Below, in pieces: positions 25,029 to 33,825 of a stretch of DNA of 64,000 bases (the first letter of the stretch is position 1; each line of letters starts with the position of its first letter). This DNA is from Streptomyces sp. CB00316 (GTDB taxonomy: Bacteria > Actinomycetota > Actinomycetes > Streptomycetales > Streptomycetaceae), in assembly GCF_001905595.1 (NCBI RefSeq), contig NZ_LIXI01000011.1, positions 128,497 to 192,496 of the forward strand. The letters are read 5' to 3'. The translations under genes and the position numbers were made by a program. The notes below the pieces were generated by a model. The model ran no database searches. It was not told the origin of the DNA and was given only the letters and a program-made list of their open reading frames with translations.

Positions 25029-27869
25029 TCAGCCGACAGAGCTGTACGCCACAACCCCCCGCAGCACAGCGTCAACCGCCTTCCGCGCATTCCGAGAAAC
25101 GGAACTCGCCCCCGCACTCCCCTCCCGAGGAGCCGCCGCAGCCACCTGCCCCAGCACGTCGATCACCTGCTTGCACCACCGTACGAAGTCCCCCGCCGGC
25201 ATCTCCGCCTCGCGCAGCACCTCGTCCAGCGTGCGCCCGGAGGCCCACATGTAGACCGCCCAGGCGAAGCCGAGATCGGGCTCACGCTGCCCGACCCCCT
25301 CCGTCTGGTTGATCTTGAAGTCCTCCTCCAGCGCGTCCAGCCGCCCCCAGATCCGCACCATCTCGCCCATGGCGACCTTGGCGGGCCCGGACGGCACCTT
25401 GGGCGCGACCGCGTCGTCGGCCTGCCGCGCCTCGTACACGAGCGCCGAGACACAGGCGGCGAGCTCGGCAGGGTTCAGCCCTTCCCACACCCCCTCCCGC
25501 AGACACTCGCTGGCGAGCAGATCCAGCTCCCCGTACAGCCGGGCCAGCCGCCGCCCGTTCTCCGTGACCTCGTCACCCCGGAGGTAGTCCAGCTCGGTCA
25601 GGAGCGCGACGATCCGGTCGAAGGTCCGGGCGATCGTGTTCGTCCGCCCCTCGATGCGGTGCTCCAGCTGCCGTGTGTCCCGCTGCAGCCGGTGGTAGCG
25701 CTCGGCCCAGCGCGCATGGTCCTCGCGCTCGTCGCACCCGTGGCACGGGTGGGCGCGCAGCTCGGTCCGCAGCCGGAGGATCTCGCGGTCGTCGGCGGCG
25801 GGCGCCCGCCCCTTGCGGTGCCGGTCGGGCACGATGTGCCCGGCCTTGGTCCGCAGTGCGGAGGCCAGATCGCGCCGGGACTGCGGAGAGCGCGGGTTGA
25901 ACGACTTCGGGACCCGCATCCGGTCCAGCGCCTCCACCGGCACCGGGAAGTCCATCGAGGCCAGCCGCTTGACCTGCCGCTCGGCGGTCAGCACCAACGG
26001 ACGCGGCCCGTCGTGGTGGTCGAACCCGCGGTGCCCGTTGGCACGCCCGGCGGGCAGACCGGGATCCAGCACCAGGGCGAGCCCGGCGAACTTCCCCGTC
26101 GGCACGTGGATGACGTCGCCCGGCTTCAGCTTCTCCAGCGAGGAGGCCGCGGCCGCCCGCCGCTGCGCCGCGCCCTGCTTGGCGAGCTCCGTCTCCCGGT
26201 CCTTGAGGTCGCGGCGCAGCCGCGCGTACTGCTCGAAGTCACCGAGGTGGCAGGTCATGCCTTCCTTGTAGCCCTCCAGACCCTCCTCGTTGCGCTGCAC
26301 CTGCCGGGAGATCCCCACGACGGACTTGTCCGCCTGGAACTGGGCGAACGAGGTCTCCAGCAGCTCCCGCGACCGGTGCCGCCCGAACTGCTGCACCAGG
26401 TTGACCGCCATGTTGTACGAGGGGCGGAAGCTGGAGCGCAGCGGATACGTACGCGTCCCGGCGAGGCCGGCCAGCGCCGTCGGGTCCATGCCGCGCTGCC
26501 ACAGAACCACGGCGTGGCCCTCGACGTCGATGCCGCGGCGGCCGGCCCGGCCGGTGAGCTGGGTGTACTCGCCGGGGGTGATGTCGGCGTGCTGCTCACC
26601 GTTCCACTTGACGAGCTTCTCCAGCACCACGGAGCGCGCGGGCATGTTGATGCCGAGCGCCAGGGTCTCGGTGGCGAAGACCGCCTTCACCAGTCCCCGT
26701 ACGAACAGCTCCTCGACGACCTCCTTGAAGGTCGGCAGCATGCCCGCGTGGTGCGCGGCGATGCCCCGCTCCAGTCCTTCGAGCCACTCGTAGTACCCGA
26801 GGACATGGAGGTCCTCGCCGGGGATGGAGGCGGTCCGCTCCTCGACGATCTCGCGCACCAGTCGGCGCTTGTCCTCGTCGTTGAGCCGGAGCCCGGCGTA
26901 CATGCACTGCTGGACGGCGGCCTCGCAGCCGGCCCGGCTGAAGATGAACGTGATGGCGGGCAGCAGTCCCTCGTTGTCCAGACGCTCGATGACCTCGGGC
27001 CGGCCGGGCGTCCAGATCCGGCTGCGCTGGCGCCGCTCGCGCTCGCGGTCCGCCTCCCGGATCATCTTGCCCCGGCGGCGGTCGCGAGGGTTGTACCCCT
27101 GCTGGTTCTCCTGGCGGGCGAGACGGACCAGGTCCGGGTTGACCTCACGGCGTCCGGCGCCGCGGCCGCCGTGGTCGGTGGCCTCCTCGAAGAGGTCGTA
27201 CATCTTGCGTCCGGCCATGACGTGCTGCCAGAGCGGCACGGGCCGGTGCTCGGAGACGATCACCTCGGTGGAGCCGCGCACGGTGTCCAGCCAGTCGCCG
27301 AACTCCTCGGCGTTGGACACGGTCGCCGACAGGGAGACCAGAGTCACCGATTCCGGGAGGTGGATGATCACTTCCTCCCACACCGCGCCACGGAAGCGGT
27401 CCGAGAGGTAGTGCACCTCGTCCATGACGACGTAACCGAGGCCGGAGAGCGACTGCGAGCCCGCGTACAGCATGTTCCGCAGGACCTCGGTGGTCATCAC
27501 GACCACCGGCGCCTCGGAGTTGACACTGTTGTCGCCGGTCAGCAGACCGACCTTGTCCGCGCCGTACCGCTTGACCAGATCGGCGAACTTCTGGTTGGAG
27601 AGCGCCTTGATCGGCGTGGTGTAGAAGCATTTGCGGCCCTGCTCCAGCGCCAGGTGCACGGCGAACTCGCCTACGATCGTCTTTCCCGACCCCGTCGGGG
27701 CCGCGACCAGCACCCCCTTGCCCGCCTCAAGGGCCTGGCACGCCTCGGTCTGGAACGGGTCCAGTCCGAACTCGTACATCTCCCGGAAGGGCCCGAGGGC
27801 CGTCGCCATCTCGGCCGCACGGGCGCGGGATGCCTGGTATCGCTCAGCTGGTGAGAGGTCCTCTGTCAT
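25029..27869 (-). CDS. helY: DEAD/DEAH-box RNA helicase, Ski2/HelY type
   Basis: 946 residues. Superfamily 2 motifs appear in order: motif I AAPTGSGKTIVGEFA, Ia TTPIKALSNQKF, motif II DEVHYLSD, motif III SLSATVSNAEEF, and motif VI LTGRAGRRGID. An rRNA-processing arch/DSHCT domain fills the C-terminus. Such helicases (mycobacterial HelY) act in RNA processing or decay. The ATG at 27869 (MTEDLSPAER) is preferred; a GTG 11 codons upstream is possible. The gene stands at the end of the tatA-tatC-lipid kinase series on the same strand, as in other actinobacteria where helY lies next to the tat and paf genes. Confidence 0.9.
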   Translation of the reverse strand: MTEDLSPAERYQASRARAAEMATALGPFREMYEFGLDPFQTEACQALEAGKGVLVAAPTGSGKTIVGEFAVHLALEQGRKCFYTTPIKALSNQKFADLVKRYGADKVGLLTGDNSVNSEAPVVVMTTEVLRNMLYAGSQSLSGLGYVVMDEVHYLSDRFRGAVWEEVIIHLPESVTLVSLSATVSNAEEFGDWLDTVRGSTEVIVSEHRPVPLWQHVMAGRKMYDLFEEATDHGGRGAGRREVNPDLVRLARQENQQGYNPRDRRRGKMIREADRERERRQRSRIWTPGRPEVIERLDNEGLLPAITFIFSRAGCEAAVQQCMYAGLRLNDEDKRRLVREIVEERTASIPGEDLHVLGYYEWLEGLERGIAAHHAGMLPTFKEVVEELFVRGLVKAVFATETLALGINMPARSVVLEKLVKWNGEQHADITPGEYTQLTGRAGRRGIDVEGHAVVLWQRGMDPTALAGLAGTRTYPLRSSFRPSYNMAVNLVQQFGRHRSRELLETSFAQFQADKSVVGISRQVQRNEEGLEGYKEGMTCHLGDFEQYARLRRDLKDRETELAKQGAAQRRAAAASSLEKLKPGDVIHVPTGKFAGLALVLDPGLPAGRANGHRGFDHHDGPRPLVLTAERQVKRLASMDFPVPVEALDRMRVPKSFNPRSPQSRRDLASALRTKAGHIVPDRHRKGRAPAADDREILRLRTELRAHPCHGCDEREDHARWAERYHRLQRDTRQLEHRIEGRTNTIARTFDRIVALLTELDYLRGDEVTENGRRLARLYGELDLLASECLREGVWEGLNPAELAACVSALVYEARQADDAVAPKVPSGPAKVAMGEMVRIWGRLDALEEDFKINQTEGVGQREPDLGFAWAVYMWASGRTLDEVLREAEMPAGDFVRWCKQVIDVLGQVAAAAPREGSAGASSVSRNARKAVDAVLRGVVAYSSVG

Positions 27870-27932
27870 CTTGCATACGAGCCTACCCGTCACCTCTGAC
27901 ACTCAGCCCGATCTTTAAATCCCCATGGCCCC

Positions 27933-28823
27933 TCACCCCGACAGCACCTGTACGGCACCCGGTACGCAGGTCGCCGTGAGCGGCAGGGCGCCCAGCGGCT
28001 CACCGTCCGCGTACGCCGTGACACCGGCCGCCGCCAGCTCGATCGAGGAGACCCGGTGCACGGTGACGGCGGGGTGGCTCAGATGCGTGCCCTTGTAGAC
28101 CTTCGGGAACACCTTGAGGAGGGTGGCACGTGAGCACTCCCCCACCACCGTCACGTCGAAGAGGCCGTCGTCCATCTCGGCCCCGGCGCAGATCCGCATG
28201 CCTCCGCCGTACGTGGGGCCGTTGCCCACCGCGATGAGTGTGGCCTCGATCTCGCGGGCCTCTCCCCCGTCCAGCCTGATCCGGTACGGGATCGGCGCCA
28301 AGGCGGCCAGCTCCGCGAGGATCGCGAGGTCGTACGTGAACCGGCCGCCGACGAAGCGCATCCGGTTGCCCCGGTCGTTGACCCGGGAGTCGAAGCCGGA
28401 GGCGAGCACGGTGCCGAACCAGCGCTCCCCGGCCCGCCCGAGGTCGATGGAGCGGTGGCTCCCCTCCTTGAGCGCCCGCGCGGCCAGCGCTCCGGCGGCG
28501 GCCGGGTCCCGGACCGGCAGGCCCAGGGCGCGGGCGAAGTCGTTGCCGGTGCCGACGGCGACGACACCGAGCGGCGTGCTCGTCCCCGCGACGGCCTGGA
28601 GGGCGAAGGACATCAGCCCGTCCCCGCCCACGGCTATCAGCGCACCGGTCCCCGCCGCCACGGCCTCGCGGGCCCGGCGCAGGGCGTCGTCGGCGTCCTC
28701 GCCGAGCACCGTACGGACGGAGAATCCGGCGTCCCGCAGCGCGGAAGCGGCCGGCTGCGCGGCGTGCGCGCCCCGGCCGCGTCCTGCGGTGGGATTGACG
28801 AAGAGGGTGATCTCGCTGGTCAC
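27933..28823 (-). CDS. diacylglycerol-kinase-family lipid kinase
   Basis: 296 residues of the DAGK catalytic family. FVNPTAGRGRG starts the nucleotide-binding lobe, the GGDG motif lies in IAVGGDGLMSFALQAV, and LGVVAVGTGNDFARALGLP carries the TGND motif. The C-terminal beta-rich lobe (MRICAGAEMDDGLFDVTVV) is typical. It phosphorylates diacylglycerol or a related lipid. It starts at GTG 28823, 18 bp after tatC, probably within the tatA-tatC operon. Confidence 0.88.
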   Translation of the reverse strand: MTSEITLFVNPTAGRGRGAHAAQPAASALRDAGFSVRTVLGEDADDALRRAREAVAAGTGALIAVGGDGLMSFALQAVAGTSTPLGVVAVGTGNDFARALGLPVRDPAAAGALAARALKEGSHRSIDLGRAGERWFGTVLASGFDSRVNDRGNRMRFVGGRFTYDLAILAELAALAPIPYRIRLDGGEAREIEATLIAVGNGPTYGGGMRICAGAEMDDGLFDVTVVGECSRATLLKVFPKVYKGTHLSHPAVTVHRVSSIELAAAGVTAYADGEPLGALPLTATCVPGAVQVLSG

Positions 28824-28841
28824 CCGCCGGACCCTACAAGG

Positions 28842-29807
28842 TCAGGTGATGTCGTCGTAACCGTTGAGGCGGTGCGAACGGGAGCCGTCCGCCTCGCCGG
28901 ACGCCTGCTCCGGCAGCGCTGGGCGCGGGGCCCCCACGGGCTCGATCCCTCCGACCGGCTCGGGCGTCAGATCGAGCTCGGACGCCTCGTCGTCACTGAG
29001 CTCGGCGTCGGGGTTGTTGCGCTTGCGCCGCTTGTCGTTCAGCAGGGAGAAGCCGACGGCGATGAAGTAGAGCACCGCGAGCGGACCGGCCAGCAGGAGC
29101 ATCGAGATGGGCTCACCGCCAGGCGTGGCGATGGCCGCGAAGGCGGTGAGGCCGACGATCATCCCGCGCCACCAGCCCAGCATCCGCTTGCCGGTGATGA
29201 GGCCCGTCATGTTCAGCGCGATGAGCAGCAGGGGCAGCTCGAAGGCGAGACCGAAGACGATCACCATGCGGACGAGCAGATCCAGATAGCTGTCGAGCCC
29301 GATCTGGTTCTGCACATCGTCGGGGCTGAACCCGAGCATGATCTCGGCGGTCTGCGGCAGGATCGCGTAGGCGAGGTAGCCACCGGCCAGGAAGAGCGGT
29401 GCGCCGACGACGGCGAAAGCGTAGGCGTAACGCTTCTCGCCCTTGTGCAGGCCCGGGGCGACGAAGGCCCACAGCTGGTACAGCCAGACCGGGGTGGCCA
29501 GCAGCACACCGGACATCAGCGCGACCTTGAGCGCGTTCGTGAACGGCCCGATGAGGGTGTCGGTCTTCAGCAGCGCGCAGGACTTGCCGTCGACCGTGGT
29601 GACGACGCCGTTCTTGCAGCCGACCGAGTCCTGGATGGGGGCCAGAAGGAACTCGTAGATCTCCTTCTGGAAGAACGCCGCCACGATCATCACGACGACG
29701 ATCGCCAGCACGGCCTTCAGCAGCCGGTTACGCAGCTCACGCAGGTGATCGAGGAGAGGCATCCGCCCCTCTTCGTCCTTCTCCTGCTTGCGGGCGGACT
29801 TGAGCAA
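28842..29807 (-). CDS. tatC: Sec-independent translocase subunit TatC
   Basis: 321 residues with six transmembrane helices. The N-terminal signature EGRMPLLDHLRELRNRLLKA is the twin-arginine signal-binding region, and FGLAFELPLLLIALNMTGL contains the conserved family motif. It recognises twin-arginine preproteins and works with TatA, encoded just upstream. The start is a TTG at 29807 with GAGGGAAG upstream. A long acidic C-terminal tail (NPDAELSDDEASELDLTPEP) extends into the cytoplasm, as in other Streptomyces TatC proteins. Confidence 0.93.
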   Translation of the reverse strand: MLKSARKQEKDEEGRMPLLDHLRELRNRLLKAVLAIVVVMIVAAFFQKEIYEFLLAPIQDSVGCKNGVVTTVDGKSCALLKTDTLIGPFTNALKVALMSGVLLATPVWLYQLWAFVAPGLHKGEKRYAYAFAVVGAPLFLAGGYLAYAILPQTAEIMLGFSPDDVQNQIGLDSYLDLLVRMVIVFGLAFELPLLLIALNMTGLITGKRMLGWWRGMIVGLTAFAAIATPGGEPISMLLLAGPLAVLYFIAVGFSLLNDKRRKRNNPDAELSDDEASELDLTPEPVGGIEPVGAPRPALPEQASGEADGSRSHRLNGYDDIT

Positions 29808-29856
29808 CCCACTTCCCTCGTCTCGTGCGGCGGCTGTCGGCGAAGCGCGTCAGCGG

Positions 29857-30153
29857 TCAGCTCTGGGTGGTGGGCTTGGGCTCGTTGACCGGGCGGGAGC
29901 TGGTGACGTCACCCGGAGCGGCCTGGATGGTGCGCGCGGTGGTGGACTGCGGAGGAGCCGGGTCCGCGACGGTCTCCGTCGTGGGCGTGGCGGTCGCCGC
30001 GTCGTCCTTCTTCATCGCCTTGGCCTCGCTCTTGAGGATGCGGGCCGACTTGCCGAGCGAACGCGCCATGTCGGGAAGCTTCTTGGCACCGAAGAGCAGC
30101 AGGATGACAGCGATGATCAGAACGATCTCGAGGGGCTTCAGGTTGCCGATCAT
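29857..30153 (-). CDS. tatA: twin-arginine translocase subunit TatA
   Basis: 98 residues: one N-terminal helix (LEIVLIIAVILLLFGAKKLPDMARSLGKSARI) with the FGAKKLP hinge, followed by an amphipathic helix and a Thr/Pro-rich tail. It forms the pore component of the Tat system. The ATG at 30153 has GAAGGAAG upstream. It is followed by tatC at 49 bp. Upstream lies the TnpB remnant, which separates tatA from the paf genes. Confidence 0.93.
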   Translation of the reverse strand: MIGNLKPLEIVLIIAVILLLFGAKKLPDMARSLGKSARILKSEAKAMKKDDAATATPTTETVADPAPPQSTTARTIQAAPGDVTSSRPVNEPKPTTQS

Positions 30154-30189
30154 GTGCGACTTCCTTCTCACTGAGGCGGCTGGAGGGTG

Positions 30190-30765
30190 GGCTCGCTACC
30201 CGTTCGACCGGGCATACGTCCGATCGTCGCGCTTGGCAGCGATCGTAACCCGCGGTGGTAAACGCGAGGCAATGCCCGTGCGTACTGCGGCTTGCGGCCC
30301 GCACCTCCCTGCCTGGGCCGACCCTTGCAGCGTACCGTTCCCAGCCGGTGTGCATGAGTGGGCCTTGGGTCCACTGATGTTGTTCTGGGCGCATCCCGAA
30401 CGGTTTCGGGTGCGCTGGTTTGCCGCTTTCGCGTCCCGTTCGGTGGCACGTCTGCAGGGGCGTGGTCCGTGGCGGGTGGGCGGGTTCCCTCACGCTGTCG
30501 TGCACTGGTGCGGCCTGGGCGGTCCGATGCCCGACACGATCTCTTGGCCAGCGGTTTCTGCCAGTGCTGCCCGCCCCACATGGAGGTGTAGGCCGGGTCT
30601 ACCGCGATGATGGCCAGGCCTTGTTCGGCGGCCATGGAGACCAGTCGGGCCTTGAGTTTCCCGGTGGGGATGCCGGAGATCAGCTGCCGGAAGCGTTTCC
30701 TGCGGCCGTGCTTCTCCCGGGTCGTCTCGGCGCTGAAGTCGAGGTCCTCGATACCGATCCCGGGA
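30190..30765 (-). pseudogene. degraded IS200/IS605-type TnpB (OrfB) C-terminal remnant
   Basis: On the minus strand the frame entering at about 30765 reads GIEDLDFSAETTREKHG, KRFRQLISGIPTGKLKARL and IIAVDPAYTSMWGGQHWQ. These match the C-terminal RuvC-like block of TnpB (the catalytic Glu in the I-E-D-L motif and the DPAYTS.WG..HWQ signature). The N-terminal two thirds are missing, the reading frame shifts near 30530 with a stop soon after, and the final catalytic Asp region is not recognisable. It is therefore dead. The left boundary is approximate. It lies precisely between the small membrane gene (stop at 30769) and tatA. No terminal repeats are evident. Confidence 0.7.
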
Positions 30766-30768
30766 CCG

Positions 30769-30966
30769 CTATCGCAGGCCGTCGCCGGTGGCCGCGAGGC
30801 GGGTCGCGGCCCGTTCCAGGTCCCCCGACGCCCGGTTGATCCGCTCGGTGGTGACCGTGATCTGTCGGCCGAGACGCTGGGCCTCGACGAAGACCTTGAT
30901 GCCGAGCACACCGAGCACGGCGATACCCAGGAATCCGAGGGCGATGGCGAGCATGGGCCAGAACAT
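30769..30966 (-). CDS. small single-helix membrane protein
   Basis: 65 residues: one N-terminal transmembrane helix (MLAIALGFLGIAVLGVLGIKVF) followed by a charged amphipathic helix (LGRQITVTTERINRASGDLERAATR), like many DUF948-type proteins. Start ATG at 30966 with GGAAGAGG upstream. The function is unknown. It lies between the zinc-ribbon gene and the TnpB remnant in the paf-tat interval. Confidence 0.65.
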   Translation of the reverse strand: MFWPMLAIALGFLGIAVLGVLGIKVFVEAQRLGRQITVTTERINRASGDLERAATRLAATGDGLR

Positions 30967-31023
30967 TCGGCGGTGCCTCTTCCTACGGGCTTCCGGGCGC
31001 TGTGGTCGGGGTGGGTCGGGGTG

Positions 31024-31335
31024 CTACAGGGCGGTGTGCAGGCGCAGGGTCCGTACGCCACCGCCGGTGAGCAGTTCGATGATGCGCTCCCCGGCGGGCT
31101 TGCGGACCGAGGCGCCGCACTCGGGGCAGGTGAAGGTGTAGAAGGTGGTGCGGCTGGTGGCGCCGATCGCCAGGCGCAGTGCCGCGGCGGCCAGCTCGAA
31201 GCGCCCGCGGCAGTCGGGGCAGGCGGCCCGGAAGCGTACGGCGGCGGGTACCGGCACGGGGACGGGACCGGTGCCGGGCAGCGGTGCCGTGCGGATCCCG
31301 GTAGCGGCGGCGGGAAACAGGGACGTCCGGTTCAT
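31024..31335 (-). CDS. small zinc-ribbon protein
   Basis: 103 residues. A Pro/Val-rich N-terminus is followed by two CxxC knuckles, AACPDCRGRFEL and FTCPECGASVRK, about 35 residues apart, which should bind one zinc ion. ATG at 31335 with GGGAGAAC upstream. It directly follows pafC (22 bp) on the same strand, so it probably belongs to the pafBC transcript. Function unknown. Confidence 0.7.
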   Translation of the reverse strand: MNRTSLFPAAATGIRTAPLPGTGPVPVPVPAAVRFRAACPDCRGRFELAAAALRLAIGATSRTTFYTFTCPECGASVRKPAGERIIELLTGGGVRTLRLHTAL

Positions 31336-31357
31336 CGTGTTCTCCCCTTCCCGGGTC

Positions 31358-32311
31358 TCAGACCGTGTCGTAGGCGGCGAGCGCCTCGCGGGCCGCCGTC
31401 CGGGCGCTCTCGGCGAGCTCCGGCGGGGCGACGATGCGGCCCTCGCCGCCGAGGCGCAGGGCGAGGCGGCGCAGCGAGGCCGGGTCGGGGGTGCGCAGGG
31501 TGATGCGCAGTCCGCCGTCGGGCAGTTCCTCGGCGGAGTCGTGCGGGTAGTACTCGGCGACCCAGCGGCCGCCGGTGCCGACCTCGATGACGACCTCGGG
31601 GTCCTCGGCCGCGGGCTGGACCAGCCCCTCGGAGAGGTCCCGCAGCTCCAGCTCCGGCGGCGCGGCGGGGGCGTCGAGGAGGCGGATCTCGGCGACCCGG
31701 TCCAGGCGGAAGGTCCGGCGGGCCTCGGAGAGCCGGCACCAGCCCTCCATGTAGGTGTGGCCGACGGCGAAGAGCCGGATCGGGTCGACCTCGCGCTCGG
31801 TGAGCTCGTCGCGGGCGGGCGAGTAGTAGCGCAGCCAGAGGCGGCGGCGCTCGGAGATGGCCCGGTCGACGTCGGCGAAGACGCCGCCCTCCGCCTCGAA
31901 GGTCACCGAGAGGCGGGAGCTGGCCGCGCCGGACTCCCCGGCCGCCGTCTCCAGCTTGGCGGTGGCGCGGACCAGTGCCTGCCGGTCGCCCTCGCGGAGG
32001 CCGGGCAGGGTCGCGACGGCGCGGGCGGCGACGAGCAGGGCGGTGGCCTCGTCGGCGGCGAGCCGGAGCGGCTCGGCGACGTCGTCCGGGTTGTGCCACC
32101 AGATCCGGTCGCCGTCGGTGTCGATGTCGAGGAGGTCGCCGCCTCGGAAGCTGGTCCCGCACATGGGCAGCACGTCGAGGTCCGAGATCAGCTCGTCCTC
32201 GGTGATCCCGAAGGCCCGCGCCACGTCCTGGACATGGGCGCCGGGGCGCTCGCGCAGGTACGTCACCAGGGAGAGCATCCGGCGGGTCTGGTCGATCGCG
32301 TTCGTAGCCAT
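31358..32311 (-). CDS. pafC: WYL-domain regulator PafC
   Basis: 317 residues. An N-terminal winged helix (QTRRMLSLVTYLRERPGAHVQDVARAFGI) is followed by the WYL domain (EGWCRLSEARRTFRLDRV) and a WCX C-terminal domain. PafB and PafC form the heterodimeric activator of the mycobacterial DNA-damage response and are encoded with pafA. It follows pafB at 12 bp and starts at ATG 32311. Confidence 0.9.
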   Translation of the reverse strand: MATNAIDQTRRMLSLVTYLRERPGAHVQDVARAFGITEDELISDLDVLPMCGTSFRGGDLLDIDTDGDRIWWHNPDDVAEPLRLAADEATALLVAARAVATLPGLREGDRQALVRATAKLETAAGESGAASSRLSVTFEAEGGVFADVDRAISERRRLWLRYYSPARDELTEREVDPIRLFAVGHTYMEGWCRLSEARRTFRLDRVAEIRLLDAPAAPPELELRDLSEGLVQPAAEDPEVVIEVGTGGRWVAEYYPHDSAEELPDGGLRITLRTPDPASLRRLALRLGGEGRIVAPPELAESARTAAREALAAYDTV

Positions 32312-32323
32312 CGCTGGATTCCC

Positions 32324-33277
32324 CTAGTCCTTGGCCACGGCGCGCAGCCGGTCCACCACATCGGCCCGCAGATCGGCGGGTTCCTCCACGACGACGTCCG
32401 GACCGAACTCGACGAGCCAGGCGTCGAGCCCGTGTCCGTACGGGATCTCCAGCTCGTCCCAGCCGTCGCCGCGCTCCTGGACGGATATCGCCCGCGAACG
32501 CAGCGGGTAGCCGGATCCGGCGCGGAGCCTGATCCGGGCGGTGCGGGTGGCGGTCTCGCCGGCCCAGCTCTCGACGGTCTCGCGGACCGTGACGACGTCG
32601 GGCACCTCGGCGGTGAAGGCCCCGGCGCGGGAGCGGACCTTGCCGGTGATGCGGGAGAGCCGGAAGACGCGTTCGGCGCCGCGGCCGCGGTCCCAGCCTG
32701 CGAGGTACCAGTGGCCGCGCCAGCACTCCAGGGTCCAGGGTTCGACCTGGCGCTGGACGGGGGCCGCCGAGTTCGCCTTGCGGTAGTCGAAGGTCACCGG
32801 GCGGCGGTCGCGGCAGGCGAGCATCAGGGGTTCGAAGGCGGCCTCGTGGACGGGGATGCGGGGTTCGAGGGCGCTGTGCACCTCGTACGCGTCCTCGGCC
32901 TCGGGCATGCCGGCCGCACGCAGCTTCTGCAGGGCGCCGCTGGCGGCCCCGGCGAGGCGGGCCTGCTGCCAGACCTTGGCGGCGAGGCCGAGGGCGGCGG
33001 CCTCCTCGGCGTCCAGGGTGATGGGGGGCAGCCGGTTGCTGTCGCGGCGGGCCAGGTATCCGGTGTCACCGTCGAGGTTCTCGACGGTCTCGATGACGAG
33101 GCCGAGCTCGCGCAGATCGTCCTTGTCGCGCTCGAACATCCGGTTGAAGGAGTCGTCGGAGCCCGCTTCGAGGTAGGCCTCGATGGAGCCGCGGAGTTCG
33201 CGCTTGCTGAGCGGGCGCCGGGTCCCCAGCAGGCACAGCGCGAGGTTCATCAACCGCTCGGCCTTGGCAATCGCCAT
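32324..33277 (-). CDS. pafB: WYL-domain regulator PafB
   Basis: 317 residues. It begins KAERLMNLALCLLGTRRPLSKRELR with a winged helix, then a WYL domain (HWYLAGWDRGRGAERVFRLSRITG) and WCX domain. The conserved pair with PafC, on one transcript, matches the actinobacterial PafBC activator of LexA-independent DNA-damage genes. Start ATG 33277 with GAAAGGG upstream. A perfect 16-bp terminator hairpin lies just upstream, insulating pafBC from the FKBP genes. Confidence 0.9.
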   Translation of the reverse strand: MAIAKAERLMNLALCLLGTRRPLSKRELRGSIEAYLEAGSDDSFNRMFERDKDDLRELGLVIETVENLDGDTGYLARRDSNRLPPITLDAEEAAALGLAAKVWQQARLAGAASGALQKLRAAGMPEAEDAYEVHSALEPRIPVHEAAFEPLMLACRDRRPVTFDYRKANSAAPVQRQVEPWTLECWRGHWYLAGWDRGRGAERVFRLSRITGKVRSRAGAFTAEVPDVVTVRETVESWAGETATRTARIRLRAGSGYPLRSRAISVQERGDGWDELEIPYGHGLDAWLVEFGPDVVVEEPADLRADVVDRLRAVAKD

Positions 33278-33362
33278 CGACGCCCTTTCTCTTGTGCTCT
33301 ACGACCGTCGACCGTACCGCCCCGGGGTGTCGGGACCAAAGCGGGCCCGTGGGCCGGCCAGC

Positions 33363-33398
33363 GGTGAGGGCCCCCACCGACTGGTGGGGGCCCTCACC
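33363..33398. terminator. perfect 16-bp hairpin after FKBP gene
   Basis: GGTGAGGGCCCCCACC / GGTGGGGGCCCTCACC with a 4-nt loop, 12 bp downstream of the small FKBP gene (minus strand). Also upstream of pafB. Confidence 0.88.
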
Positions 33399-33410
33399 GA
33401 CCGGAACGGA

Positions 33411-33782
33411 TCAGACCGAGATCAGGTCGCAGACGAAGATCAGCGTCTCGCCCGGGGCGATCGCGCTGCCGGCGCCGCGGTCGCCGTACGCGAGGTGCGC
33501 GGGGATGGTCAGCTGGCGGCGGCCGCCGACCTTCATGCCCTGCACGCCCTGGTCCCAGCCGGCGATGACCTGGCCGGCACCGAGGTTGAAGGCCAGCGGC
33601 GTACCGCGGTTCCAGGAGGCGTCGAACTCCTCGCCGGTGGAGAAGGCCACGCCCACGTAGTGGACCTTGACCTGGTCGCCGGCCTTGGCGACGGGGCCGT
33701 CGCCCTCCCAGATGTCCTTGATCTCCAGGTCGACCGGCGGCTCGCCACCCGGGAAGTCGATCTCGGGCTTCTCGATGCTCAC
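33411..33782 (-). CDS. FKBP-type peptidyl-prolyl isomerase, single domain
   Basis: 123 residues comprising one FKBP domain: VKVHYVGVAFSTGEEFDASW, LGAGQVIAGWDQGVQGMKVGG, RRQLTIPAHLAYGDRGAG and LIFVCDLISV. No signal peptide, so cytosolic. It catalyses cis-trans isomerisation of prolyl bonds. The GTG start at 33782 has GAGGAG upstream. It follows the lipoprotein FKBP by 43 bp; both lie between pafA and pafB. Confidence 0.92.
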   Translation of the reverse strand: MSIEKPEIDFPGGEPPVDLEIKDIWEGDGPVAKAGDQVKVHYVGVAFSTGEEFDASWNRGTPLAFNLGAGQVIAGWDQGVQGMKVGGRRQLTIPAHLAYGDRGAGSAIAPGETLIFVCDLISV

Positions 33783-33825
33783 TGAACTGCTCCTCTAAAT
33801 GATGAACTGGTCAACCGGGACAGTC

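Noticed and set aside
24945..27854. A plus-strand open frame of nearly 970 codons opposite helY
   Set aside because: Antisense to a helicase with all SF2 motifs; the translation is low-complexity and His/Leu/Gln/Arg/Val-rich.
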